Of a stretch of 64,000 bases of DNA, positions 42,430-50,967 are shown in pieces (position 1 is the first letter of the stretch; the number at the start of each line of letters is the position of its first letter). Origin of the DNA: AC-37 sp036389295 (GTDB lineage Bacteria > Actinomycetota > Thermoleophilia > Solirubrobacterales > Thermoleophilaceae). A program made the translations under genes and the position numbers. Below the pieces are notes generated by a model that saw only the letters and a list, made by a program, of their open reading frames with translations, had not been told where the DNA came from and searched no databases. The stretch is taken from contig DASVQB010000059.1 of NCBI GenBank assembly GCA_036389295.1, positions 1 to 64,000 on the forward strand, written 5' to 3'.

Positions 42430-43305
42430 TCAGGGCGACTGCGGGAGTCTGACCGCCCCGCGCTTGCGGACCGGCCGGGACGGCGGCGGCACGACCGGGC
42501 CGACGTCGCCGTCCGGCGCCTCGTCGAGGTCCACGATCACCGGCGCGTGGTCGCTCGGCCCGCTGCCCTTGCGGGCCTGCCGGTCGACCCATGCCGCCCG
42601 CACGCGCTCGGCCACGGGCGCGCTCGCCAGCACCAGGTCGATCCGCATCCCGAGGTCCTGGTGGAACATCCCCGCGCGGTAGTCCCAGTAGGTGAACACG
42701 GTCTCGCCCGGCCAGCGCTCCCGCACGACGTCGTGCAGGCCGAGCGCCTGGAGCTCCGCCAGGGCCTCGCGCTCGGGCGGCGTCACGTGGGTCTGCCCGA
42801 CGTACGCGTCGGGGTCGAACACGTCGTCGTCGGTCGGCGCGACGTTGAAGTCGCCGCAGACGACCGTCGCGTCGGGCCCGGCGGCCACGGCCTCCCGCAG
42901 CGACGCGAGCCAGGCCAGCTTGTACTCGTAGTGCTCCGAGCCCGGCGCGCGCCCGTTCGGCACGTACACTGCGACCACGCGGATCCCGCCGCAGGTGGCG
43001 GACACCGCGCGCGCCTCCGGGTGCGGGAAGCCCGGCGCGCCGTCGCCGAGCCCGCGCACCACCTCGTCGAGCCCGACGCGCGAGAGGATCGCGACCCCGT
43101 TCCACGTCGCCTCGCCGTGAGCCGCGACCTCGTAGCCGCGCGCGGCGAGCTCGTCCCCCAGCAGGTCGAGGAACGCGTCGTCCGCGAGCTTGGTCTCCTG
43201 GAGGCAGACGACGTCCGGCCGCCGCTCGTCGAGCCACGGCAGGAGCCGCGGCACGCGCTGCTTGACCGAGTTGACGTTCCAGGTGGCGATGCGCACCGGC
43301 TGCAC
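42430..43305 (-). CDS. xthA: Exodeoxyribonuclease III (AP endonuclease)
   Basis: 291 residues, the exonuclease III type of the EEP superfamily, which repairs abasic sites and trims 3' ends. Motifs: ATWNVNSVKQR, CLQETKLAD (metal-binding Glu), YVPNGRAPGSEHYEYKLAWL, VVCGDFNVAPTDDDVFDP, FTYWDYRAGMFHQDLGMRIDLVL and the SDHAP catalytic end. The last about 25 residues (PDGDVGPVVPPPSRPVRKRG) are an extra tail. GTG 43305 gives MQPVRIATW; the GTG three codons later would give the canonical beginning. The upstream glycosyltransferase gene ends just 1 bp away. Confidence 0.95.
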   Translation of the reverse strand: MQPVRIATWNVNSVKQRVPRLLPWLDERRPDVVCLQETKLADDAFLDLLGDELAARGYEVAAHGEATWNGVAILSRVGLDEVVRGLGDGAPGFPHPEARAVSATCGGIRVVAVYVPNGRAPGSEHYEYKLAWLASLREAVAAGPDATVVCGDFNVAPTDDDVFDPDAYVGQTHVTPPEREALAELQALGLHDVVRERWPGETVFTYWDYRAGMFHQDLGMRIDLVLASAPVAERVRAAWVDRQARKGSGPSDHAPVIVDLDEAPDGDVGPVVPPPSRPVRKRGAVRLPQSP

Positions 43306-43306
43306 G

Positions 43307-44587
43307 CTAGCCGCGCTCGAGGCGCGACCGCCCCCGCCCGCGCCGGCTCCGCGCGTAGGCGAGCGGCCCGCGGGCCATTCCCACGAGCTCCGCGCGGCGC
43401 AGCTCGGCCGGGTATCCCGTGCTCCGGTTGCGGTTCTTCGCCGAGTCCGAGGCGAGCAGGTGGCGCGCGGCGCGCGGCAGCCGGCGCGCCAGCTCGAGCG
43501 CGGCGCCGGGGTCGTGCACGACGGTGCGGGTCAGCGCCGCCGCCAGGCCCACGCCGTAGTCGTGGATCTGCGCGCGCAGCTCGTGGTACTCGCGCCGGTC
43601 GCGGTGGTGGACGATCGCCGCGGGCCGGTAGACCGCGGTGCGCCCAGCGCGCAGCAGGCGCAGGAACAGCTCCCAGTCCTCGCCGGAGCGCGTGGGCGTG
43701 CCGTTCCCGAGGCACTCGTCGTAGCCGCCCAGCGCGAGCAGCTCGGCGCGGCAGAACGCGACGTTGTTCCCCGACCCGAGGATCCCGGGGGCGAACGGGA
43801 ACAGCGGGTCCTCGGGCCGGTGCGACCCCAGGTCGTAGACCGCGTCCTCGAAGCCCGCCCCGAACCCGCCGTACTCGTCGAAGAGCTGCTGAGCCCACGT
43901 GTCGAGCTCGGCGGGCACGACCAGCCCGGTGACGCAGGCGACGCCGACGGCGACCCCGAACCCGGCCGCCAGCTCGGCCAGCCAGCGCCCGTCGGCCACG
44001 GCGTCGTCGTCCACGAAGGCCACGACCTCGCCCCGCGCGCGCGCCGCCCCGTCGTTGCGCGCCGACGCGCTGCCCGGGCGCTCGACGAGCAGGTAGCCCA
44101 CGCGCCCGTCCGCGCCGTGGTCGCGCTCGACCAGCTCGCGGGTGCGAGGGTCGGTGGGCGCGTTGTCGGCCACGACGACCTCGAACCGCTCGCGCGGGTA
44201 GTCGCAGGCGAGCACGGAGTCGAGGCAGCGGGCCAGCAGCTCGGGACGGTCGCGCGTGGGGACGACCACGCTGACGAACGGCTGCCGGTCGGGCGCCGCC
44301 GCCGGCTCGCGGGCCTGCGCGCGGGCGAGCGGGTCGGGGCCGAACCGCGCCTCGACGGCGGCCGCAAGGGCCCGCGCGTCGGCCGGGAGCGGCACGTCGA
44401 CCGTGCCGAGCGGCCTCGAGCGAAGTCGTACGAGGACGCGCGCCGCCGCGTACGGCCGGCCGCCGGGGCCGGCCCGCGGGGCGATCGGGGCCAGCTCCTC
44501 GGAGAGCTCGCGCTGCTCCACCTGGAGCGGCACGAACGACCGCGGCGGGGACTCTGGAGCCGGCGCCCGTCGCACGCGGGACATCAT
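43307..44587 (-). CDS. Family 2 glycosyltransferase
   Basis: 426 residues. The GT-A catalytic domain is at about 110-330: VSVVVPTRDRPELLARCLDSVL, VVVADNAPTD, RPGSASARNDGAARARGEVVAFVDDDAV (metal-binding DDD), GSGNNVAFCRAEL, GEDWELFLRLLRAG. The first about 100 residues have no clear domain; the C-terminal 80 are basic. It would transfer a sugar from a nucleotide donor to a surface glycan. The start is 9 bp from the divergent flippase start, which is too close for two separate leaders; a later start in the N-terminal extension is possible. Confidence 0.88.
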   Translation of the reverse strand: MMSRVRRAPAPESPPRSFVPLQVEQRELSEELAPIAPRAGPGGRPYAAARVLVRLRSRPLGTVDVPLPADARALAAAVEARFGPDPLARAQAREPAAAPDRQPFVSVVVPTRDRPELLARCLDSVLACDYPRERFEVVVADNAPTDPRTRELVERDHGADGRVGYLLVERPGSASARNDGAARARGEVVAFVDDDAVADGRWLAELAAGFGVAVGVACVTGLVVPAELDTWAQQLFDEYGGFGAGFEDAVYDLGSHRPEDPLFPFAPGILGSGNNVAFCRAELLALGGYDECLGNGTPTRSGEDWELFLRLLRAGRTAVYRPAAIVHHRDRREYHELRAQIHDYGVGLAAALTRTVVHDPGAALELARRLPRAARHLLASDSAKNRNRSTGYPAELRRAELVGMARGPLAYARSRRGRGRSRLERG

Positions 44588-44596
44588 TACGTCTCG

Positions 44597-45844
44597 ATGG
44601 GCTCGTCGCTGCTGCGGAACGCGGTCTACATCATGCTCACGACCGGCGTCAACTCCGGCCTCGGCTACGTGTTCTGGCTGGTCGTCGCGCGCTCCTACCG
44701 CGCCGAGGAGGTGGGCGTCGCCAGCGCGCTGATCGCGGCGATGACCGTGGTGGCGGCGGTGGCCGACCTCGGGACGAGCACCGCCCTGATCCAGCGGCTG
44801 CCCTCGCAGCGCACGGACGCCGACTGGTCGCGCACGCTGACCGCGAGCGTGGCGACCGCGAGCGCGGCGGGCCTTGCGATCGCGCTGGTCGCCGGTGCCG
44901 CGATCGTCCCGGCGCTGTCGGACAGCCTGTCGGTGGTCGACTCGAGCGCCTCGCACCTCCTGCTGTTCGCCGGCGGGGTCGTGATCTGGAGCCTCTCGGC
45001 CGTCTCCGACTACCTGTTCGTGGCCGAGCGCCGCAGCGAGAACATGTTCGTGCGCAACCTCGTGTTCGGCGTCGCCAAGCTCGCGATCGTGGCGGCCCTG
45101 GCGCTGGCCGGCGACGACGCCGCGATCGGGATCTTCGCCGCGTGGGTCGCGGGCTGCGCCGTCTCGCTCGCGGTCGGCTACTCGCTGCTCGTGCCGCGCC
45201 TGTCGCGCCGCTACCGCCCCGCGCTCGCCGGCCTGACGCGCGAGGTGCGCGAGATGGCCGGCCTGTACGCGGGCAACTACTTCGTCACCCTCGGCTACCT
45301 GCTCACGACGTTCCTGCTCCCGCTGATCGTGGTCGTGCGGCGCTCGCCGGAGGAGACCGCGTACTTCTACGTCGCCTGGCTGCTCGGCGGCGCGTTCTTC
45401 ACGGTCACGGCCTCGGTCGGGTCGGCGCTGTTCGCCGAGGGGACGAACGACCCGCAGGCGCTCGCGCGGCAGACGAGGTCGGCGGTGCGGATCTCGGCCG
45501 CGCTGCTCGCGCCGTTGATGCTGGTCTTCTTCGCCGCGGCGGGGCCGATCCTGGGGCTGTTCGGCGAGGACTACGCCGACAACGGCACGACCCTGCTCGT
45601 CCTGCTGACCGCGTCGGCCGTTCCCGACGCGATCACGGGGCTCTACCTGGCGCGGGTCCGGGCGGAGGGCCGGCTCGCGTTCCCGGCGGTCGCGAGCATG
45701 GGGATGGCGGCCGCGACGCTGGCCGGCTCGTGGCTCCTGCTGCCGTCGATGGAGCTGGCGGGCCCGGGCGTGGCGTTCGTGGCGGCGCACGTGGCCGGCA
45801 GCGTCGCGTGCCTCCTGGACGCGCGGCTCAGGTCGAGCGGCTGA
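44597..45844 (+). CDS. Wzx-like polysaccharide flippase
   Basis: 415 residues, about 12 membrane segments, of the MOP/polysaccharide export group (RfbX/Wzx). Typical start LLRNAVYIMLTTGVNSGLGYVFWLVVARSYRAEEVGVASAL, then a PSQRTDADW loop, ALFAEGTNDPQALARQTR in the central loop, and GLFGEDYADNGTTLLVLLTASAVPDAI. It moves lipid-linked sugar units across the membrane. ATG 44597 has no ribosome-binding site and lies near the divergent glycosyltransferase start, consistent with a leaderless message. The last 17 bp overlap the convergent deacetylase gene. Confidence 0.88.
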   Translation: MGSSLLRNAVYIMLTTGVNSGLGYVFWLVVARSYRAEEVGVASALIAAMTVVAAVADLGTSTALIQRLPSQRTDADWSRTLTASVATASAAGLAIALVAGAAIVPALSDSLSVVDSSASHLLLFAGGVVIWSLSAVSDYLFVAERRSENMFVRNLVFGVAKLAIVAALALAGDDAAIGIFAAWVAGCAVSLAVGYSLLVPRLSRRYRPALAGLTREVREMAGLYAGNYFVTLGYLLTTFLLPLIVVVRRSPEETAYFYVAWLLGGAFFTVTASVGSALFAEGTNDPQALARQTRSAVRISAALLAPLMLVFFAAAGPILGLFGEDYADNGTTLLVLLTASAVPDAITGLYLARVRAEGRLAFPAVASMGMAAATLAGSWLLLPSMELAGPGVAFVAAHVAGSVACLLDARLRSSG

Positions 45845-46604
45845 CGGCCCGCTGGACCGCCGGCCACGGGCGCGTGGCCTGGAGCCGGCGCACCGGCCGG
45901 CTGACGTGGAGGCGATGCGCCAGCGCGCTCTCGGTCGCCAGCACCGGCACCCGGGGGAAGCGCAGCCGGTCGCCGCCGTGGCGGACCGGCAGGACGGCGG
46001 CGCCGGCCTCGTAGCCGGCCGCGCGGGCTGACGCCGCCACGCGGTCGTCGACGTCCGAGTACGGGTAGGCGATCGAGCGGCAGGGCCCGACGCGCCGCTC
46101 GATCGCCTCCCTCGAGTCGCGGAGCTCCCGGCGAAGCCGCTCGCCGCCGAGCTCCGTCAGGCGCGCGTGGGAGACGGAGTGGGACCCGACCTCCCAGCCC
46201 GCCTCCCGCAGCTCCGCCAGCTCAGCCCACGACATGCCGTCGAGCTCGCCCGCGTGCTCGGTGTCGAGCCAGTGCTCGCTCTCCGGCCACGCGAACGGCC
46301 GGCCGCCCTCGACGAACCCGGTCGGGACGAAGACCGTCGCGGGGACCTCGAGCTCGCGCAGCACCGGGAGGCCGAGCAGCAGCACCGACCGCAGGGCGTC
46401 GTCGAACGTCACGGCCAGCGCTCGCGGGTGCCGGGGGGCGGTGACGGCCTCGGCGAACGTCGTCGCGCGCCAGCCGCGCCGCAGCAGGGCCGCGACCTGC
46501 GCGCGCAGCCGCGCGGGCTCGACCGCCAGCGGGTCGCGCCAGCTCTCGCTCACGGCGTGGTAGCAGAGGACGAGAACGTCCTGTCCCCGGCGCCGGCCCC
46601 TCAC
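45828..46604 (-). CDS. Polysaccharide deacetylase (NodB/CE4)
   Basis: 258 residues with a CE4 fold: LVLCYHAVS, the metal-binding TFDDALRSVLLLG (general-base Asp), VPATVFVPTGFV, WEVGSHSVSHARLTEL with the metal His pair, and AYPYSDVDDRVAASARAAGY. It removes N- or O-acetyl groups from surface glycans. No signal peptide is visible. ATG/GTG at 46604 (MRGRRRGQD). Convergent with the flippase; it fits a polysaccharide locus. Confidence 0.9.
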   Translation of the reverse strand: MRGRRRGQDVLVLCYHAVSESWRDPLAVEPARLRAQVAALLRRGWRATTFAEAVTAPRHPRALAVTFDDALRSVLLLGLPVLRELEVPATVFVPTGFVEGGRPFAWPESEHWLDTEHAGELDGMSWAELAELREAGWEVGSHSVSHARLTELGGERLRRELRDSREAIERRVGPCRSIAYPYSDVDDRVAASARAAGYEAGAAVLPVRHGGDRLRFPRVPVLATESALAHRLHVSRPVRRLQATRPWPAVQRAVSRST

Positions 46605-46667
46605 GACTCGACTCTAACCCGAAGCGGGGGGGTTGAATAATGCAACGAAAGTACCGATAGCGGGGGT

Positions 46668-47984
46668 GTGAGGTTCGCCGCCCTCGTCACCGTCGCCGTC
46701 ATGTCCGCGCTCGGCGCCCTGCCGCCGGCCGACGCTCACGCCCAGCACCGCGTCGCCTGGGGCGCGTTCACCCCCGGCGCCCCCGAGAGCCGGTCGGCGA
46801 TCGACGCGTTCAACTCGAAGGTCGGCCGCCGGGCGGAGATCTGGCACACCTACAAGAGCTTCAACCAGGAGCCGTTCCCCTACGACACCGTCGGGCGCTC
46901 TCACGAGGCCGGCGCCGTGCCGCTGATCACGTGGGAGCCCTTCGGGCGCACACTGCGCGGGATCGCCCGCGGCGACCAGGACGGCTACCTCCGCAGCTCC
47001 GCCCGCCAGGCGGTCGCGTTCGGCAAGCCGATCCTGCTGCGGTTCGCCCACGAGATGAACGGCGACTGGTACCCGTGGGGCCTCGGCGTGAACGGCAACA
47101 CCGCCGGCGACTACGTCTCGGCCTGGCGGCACGTGGCCCGCGTCTTCCGCGACGAGAACGCGAGCAACGTAAAGCTCGTCTGGGCGCCGAACACGGGCAC
47201 GTTCGGCTCGCTGTGGCCGGGCGACGACTACGTCGACTACCTCGGGCTCGACGGCTACAACTGGGGCGCGAAGTACAACAGCTGGGAGTCGTTCGAGCAG
47301 GTCTTCGACGGCTCGTACCGCGCGATCACGCGGCTCAGCCGCAAGCCGCTCCTGATAACCGAGTTCGGAGCCAACCAGAACGGCGGCGACAAGCCGGCCT
47401 GGGTGCGCCACGCGCTCTCGCGCGCGGTCGCGGAGCGCTATCCCCAGATCCGCGCCCTGATCTACTTCGACAACAACCAGGACGGAGCCGACTGGCGGGT
47501 GAGCAGCTCGGGCGCGTCGGAGTCCGCGTTCCGCGCGGCGCTGAACGACTCGGTCTTCGACCTCGACGCGGGCGGCCTCCTCGGCCTCGCGGGCGGGCTG
47601 CCGACGCCGCCGCCCGACCCCACGCCCGCTCCCGACCCGCCCGCGGATCCCCCGGCCGGCGGGAGGATGCGCTGCGGCATCTACCCGCGCAGCACCCTGC
47701 GGATGAGCCGCATGTGGACGATCAACGTCCCGATCAGGTGCAACCGGGCGAGCTCGGACGGCTGCTACGGGCTCGTGAAGGTCAAGCACGTGGGCACGCG
47801 CCGCACGCTCGGCACCGCCGAGGTCGAGCTCTGGGCCGGACGCCGGAACCCCGTCCGCATCGGGCTGCCGGGCTGGGCCCGCACGGCGCTCGTCAGCCGG
47901 ACGCGCGTGGCCACGCGAGTGACGATGCGCGTCGGCAGCGGGTGCGCCGGCGCGGCGGCCCGCCGGGTGACGATCCGCCGCTGA
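46668..47984 (+). CDS. Secreted GH26-like glycoside hydrolase
   Basis: 438 residues: a signal peptide (1-26, cleavage after AHA), a GH26-like TIM barrel (about 30-300), a Pro-rich linker (TPPPDPTPAPDPPADPPAGG) and a C-terminal beta domain with two Cys pairs (about 325-438). The acid/base Glu is in LRFAHEMNGDWYPWG and the nucleophile Glu in LLITEFGANQ; VWAPNTGTFG also fits beta-mannanase-type enzymes. The start GTG has GCGGGGG upstream; gaataat lies 37 bp upstream. Substrate unclear, likely a beta-linked polysaccharide. A second GH26-like gene lies at 48857. Confidence 0.85.
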   Translation: MRFAALVTVAVMSALGALPPADAHAQHRVAWGAFTPGAPESRSAIDAFNSKVGRRAEIWHTYKSFNQEPFPYDTVGRSHEAGAVPLITWEPFGRTLRGIARGDQDGYLRSSARQAVAFGKPILLRFAHEMNGDWYPWGLGVNGNTAGDYVSAWRHVARVFRDENASNVKLVWAPNTGTFGSLWPGDDYVDYLGLDGYNWGAKYNSWESFEQVFDGSYRAITRLSRKPLLITEFGANQNGGDKPAWVRHALSRAVAERYPQIRALIYFDNNQDGADWRVSSSGASESAFRAALNDSVFDLDAGGLLGLAGGLPTPPPDPTPAPDPPADPPAGGRMRCGIYPRSTLRMSRMWTINVPIRCNRASSDGCYGLVKVKHVGTRRTLGTAEVELWAGRRNPVRIGLPGWARTALVSRTRVATRVTMRVGSGCAGAAARRVTIRR

Positions 47985-48005
47985 GTCGCCGTCTCGACTT
48001 CTCGG

Positions 48006-48860
48006 CTAGGGCAGGCGGCGGTGCCTCCCCGCGGTCGTGCAGCTGTCCGTGCTGGGGCACCAGGAGAGGATCCGCGCACGTGTCGTCCCGCCGCGGTCGA
48101 TCCTCACGAGCATCGACGAGGCGTCGTTGTCCTCGTGCAGGTCGAGCAGCTTCCCCATGGGGTCGACGCGCAGGACCAGCACGTAGCGGCCGCTCGGTAG
48201 CCCGGTGACGTCGACGAACTGGCCCTCGCGCACCGCGGGGTAGTCGTCGCCGAAGCCGACCGAGATCCCCTCGGTGAGCGAGGTGAGCGTGGGCCGGTTG
48301 CGGCCGCAGCTGCTCCTGAAGACGGGGCTCGCCGGCTCGCCCGGCATGCGCGCCGGTCCGGTCGCGTCGTAGCGGTCGCCGAGGCAGAAGCCCGTCTTGC
48401 GGTCGCGCCGGAGCGACCGGCCGCCCACCGTCCTCAGCTCGTAGCGCATGAAGTCCTCGAGGTGGAAGTGGCTGTGCCCCCCACCGCGGACGAAGCGGAG
48501 CCGCAGGGTCCCTCCCGCCAGCTCGCGCCGGCCGTCGGTCCGAGTGACCACCTGCCTCGCTGCGAGCACGCCGAACCCGGCGCCGCCGCGCCGGGTGCGG
48601 ACGATCATCGGACCGGCCCCGTTGTTGGCGACCGAGGCCGAGAACGCGAGCAGCGTCCGCGGCCCCCGCCTCGAGGTGCGGCTCGCGATCGAGACCGTCC
48701 CCGGCAGGATGGCGACCAGGTCCGGCACGAACCTCCCGGCCTCGTCGGGGGTGGCCGGGGTGCCCCCGTCTCCGGTCGGATGCGCCCCCGAGCCGCTCGC
48801 CCCGAGCATCGCCGCGAGCGCCGTCCCGGCGATCGCCGCGAACGTCAATCCCCTCTTCAT
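48006..48860 (-). CDS. Secreted lysyl-oxidase-like protein
   Basis: 284 residues with a signal peptide (1-26). The core resembles bacterial lysyl oxidase-like proteins: GGGHSHFHLEDFMRYEL has the HxHxH copper-binding string, followed by KTGFCLGDRY, GISVGFGDDYPAVREGQFVDVTGLPSGRYVLVLRVDP and LHEDNDASS. The family is copper-dependent and oxidises lysine side chains, but the cofactor-forming residues cannot be confirmed by eye. ATG 48860 is chosen for GGAGG 4-5 bp upstream, overlapping the GH26-like stop by ATGA. Last gene of a four-gene overlapping chain. Confidence 0.82.
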   Translation of the reverse strand: MKRGLTFAAIAGTALAAMLGASGSGAHPTGDGGTPATPDEAGRFVPDLVAILPGTVSIASRTSRRGPRTLLAFSASVANNGAGPMIVRTRRGGAGFGVLAARQVVTRTDGRRELAGGTLRLRFVRGGGHSHFHLEDFMRYELRTVGGRSLRRDRKTGFCLGDRYDATGPARMPGEPASPVFRSSCGRNRPTLTSLTEGISVGFGDDYPAVREGQFVDVTGLPSGRYVLVLRVDPMGKLLDLHEDNDASSMLVRIDRGGTTRARILSWCPSTDSCTTAGRHRRLP

Positions 48861-49972
48861 GGTCCTCCTTCTCTCTCGACGTCTCTCGCCGTCCCCGAGT
48901 AGCGGGGCGACGCGACAGCTGACCGATAGGCGCGCAGCGACGCGCGCGAGCTGTACACGCTCCAGCTCGCCCACCGCTCCCGCCCGTTGAACCAGACCAC
49001 CGCGCGCACGCGCGGCATGCTCGGCAGGTCCGAGCCGAACGTGGACGCGATCCAGCGCGCCTTGCTGCCGCCGAGCTCGCCCGTGGCGGTCTCGGCGATC
49101 ATCAACGGCCTGTCGGTCATGCGCGCGACGGTCCGGTAGGTGTCGCGGAAGATGTCCCTCGCCGGCTCCCAGTCCCACGGCCCGCCCCAGCTGAACCCGC
49201 TCAGGCCGACCCAGTCGACCCAGGCGTCGCCGGGGTAGAGGCGGCGGATCAGCCGCTGCTGCCGCGGCCCGTCGTCCGCGTTCGGCGACCACACGAAGCG
49301 CGCGTTGCCCGCGCCCTCCGCGCGGAAGATCCGGACGATGCGGCGCCAGGCGCGGACGAAGGTGCGCGGCGAGTTGACGTGCGAGCCCCACGAGTACCAG
49401 TCGCCGTTCATCTCGTGCGCGAACCGGACCAGGATCGGGCGGCCGAAGCGACGCGCGTCGCGGGCGGACGTCCGTATGTAGGGGTCGAAGCGGCCCGAGG
49501 CGATCTCGCGGAGCGGCCTGCGCTTCGGCTCCCAGCTGACCATCGGGACGGCGTGCGCCCTGGCCAGCCGCCGGAGGGTCACGGCGTCGAACGCGTGCTT
49601 CGAGCGCCAGCTCCGGAAGTAGAGGAGGATCGCCGGCCGGCGCCCGGTGATGCGGGCGTACGCGCGCAGGAGGGACGGCCGGCGCGTCCCGTTCGGGACG
49701 AACGCGCCGATCGCGACCCTCCGCCGCGCCGCTCGCTCGGCCCGCACCGCTCGCTCGGCCCGCGCCGCCCTGCGCCGGCGAGCGGCCGGCGTCCGGTGCG
49801 GCCGGGCGCGCCGCCTCGGCTCCGCGCGCGGCTTCGCGGCCGCGGCGGGCTCGCCCGCCGCCTCCCGGTCCGAGGACGTCCAGGGGCCCATGAACGGCAG
49901 GGCCACGGCGAGCGCCGCCGCGGCGGAGGCCGCGACCCAGTGCCCGAGCGACGGCCGGCGCGGGCGTCTCAT
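48857..49972 (-). CDS. Exported GH26-like glycoside hydrolase with basic linker
   Basis: 371 residues: a membrane anchor or signal (MRRPRRPSLGHWVAASAAAALAVALPF), then a Lys/Arg/Ala-rich linker (residues 35-88), then a GH26-like barrel. Acid/base Glu in ILVRFAHEMNGDWYSWG, nucleophile Glu in PLMIAETATGE. Other matches: VWSPNADDGPRQ, DWVGLSGFSW. It starts at the ATG overlapping the preceding GT2 stop (ATGA). The highly charged linker is unusual. Substrate not known; similar in catalytic motifs to the enzyme at 46668 but with low overall similarity. Confidence 0.82.
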   Translation of the reverse strand: MRRPRRPSLGHWVAASAAAALAVALPFMGPWTSSDREAAGEPAAAAKPRAEPRRRARPHRTPAARRRRAARAERAVRAERAARRRVAIGAFVPNGTRRPSLLRAYARITGRRPAILLYFRSWRSKHAFDAVTLRRLARAHAVPMVSWEPKRRPLREIASGRFDPYIRTSARDARRFGRPILVRFAHEMNGDWYSWGSHVNSPRTFVRAWRRIVRIFRAEGAGNARFVWSPNADDGPRQQRLIRRLYPGDAWVDWVGLSGFSWGGPWDWEPARDIFRDTYRTVARMTDRPLMIAETATGELGGSKARWIASTFGSDLPSMPRVRAVVWFNGRERWASWSVYSSRASLRAYRSAVASPRYSGTARDVEREGGP

Positions 49973-50967
49973 GCCCAGTCCTCGCGCCGGGGCGCGCGGG
50001 TGGCGAGCCCGTACAGGTAGCCGGCCGCCGTGAGCGTCAGCGCGGCGACGATCGCGGCGCTGCGCGCGAGTCCGCCCCGGTCGCCGCGGAGGGCGTCGAC
50101 CAGCCCGCGCGCGAAGGCGCGCGGCAGCACCCGCGCTACGTAGCGGCGCTCGTCGGAGAGGCCGGGGCCCGGCCCCGCCGCACGCGTCAGCTCGGCCTTC
50201 GCGCGGCCCTCGGTCCAGCAGCGCCAGCGCAGGTAGCGCCACGAGGTCCGCGCCGGCGCCACCACGTGCTCCACGCGCGCTCCGGGCACGAACAGCACTG
50301 GCCGCCCCGGGAACGTGCGCTGCACCCTCAGCGAGAGCTCGGTGTCCTCGCAGCTGCCCGGGACGTCGCGCAGCCGGCCCAGGTCCTCGGCGAACCCGCC
50401 GGCCCGCTCCACCGCCTCGCGGGCGAACGACATGTTCGCGCCGATCGGCGCGCGCACCGGCGCGACCGTCGTCGGCAGGCCGCGGTAGCTGCAGCCGACG
50501 ACCCAGTACAGCTCCGGGGGCAACCAGGACGGCGGCGGTCCCGGCCACACCGGCTCGACCATGCCCCCGGTGCCGAGCACGTCCGGATCGGCGTGGACGC
50601 GGGCGAGCGTCTCGAGCCAGCGCCGGTCCGCGCGCGCGTCGTCGTCGACGAACGCGACCACCTCGCCGCCCGCACGGCGCACGCCCGTGTTGCGGGCGCC
50701 GGAGAGGCCGGGTGCGCCCTCGCTCTCGACCACCTGGACGCCGGGGCCCGCGAGCTCGGCCCGCGCGCGCTCGAGGAGCGCGGCGTCGTGGTCGACGGCC
50801 ACCAGCACCTCGTGGGGCGGATGCGTCTGGTCGAGCACCGACGCGACGCTCGCCCGGAGCTCGTCCCAGCGGTCGAGCGTGAACGCGCAGATCACGACGC
50901 TGATCCGCAGCTGCGCGCCGGGACGTCCGGTGCGAGGCGCGACCGGCGGGTGTGCCTCGACGGTCAT
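49969..50967 (-). CDS. Family 2 glycosyltransferase with C-terminal membrane segment
   Basis: 332 residues. GT-A core: ISVVICAFTLDRWDELRASVASVL, VEVLV-type strand (HEVLVAVDHD), GLSGARNTGVRRAGGEVVAFVDDDARAD, PIGANMSFAREAVERAGGF, and CEDTELSLRVQ (base Glu-Asp). One hydrophobic segment (LARSAAIVAALTLTAAGYLYGLA) near the C-terminus would hold it in the membrane. It overlaps the upstream GT2 and the downstream GH26-like gene by 4 bp each. Donor and acceptor unknown. Confidence 0.88.
   Translation of the reverse strand: MTVEAHPPVAPRTGRPGAQLRISVVICAFTLDRWDELRASVASVLDQTHPPHEVLVAVDHDAALLERARAELAGPGVQVVESEGAPGLSGARNTGVRRAGGEVVAFVDDDARADRRWLETLARVHADPDVLGTGGMVEPVWPGPPPSWLPPELYWVVGCSYRGLPTTVAPVRAPIGANMSFAREAVERAGGFAEDLGRLRDVPGSCEDTELSLRVQRTFPGRPVLFVPGARVEHVVAPARTSWRYLRWRCWTEGRAKAELTRAAGPGPGLSDERRYVARVLPRAFARGLVDALRGDRGGLARSAAIVAALTLTAAGYLYGLATRAPRREDWA

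Noticed and set aside
43190..44590. Extended upstream frame of the flippase
   Set aside because: It runs antisense through the glycosyltransferase gene and has no membrane segments before 44597.
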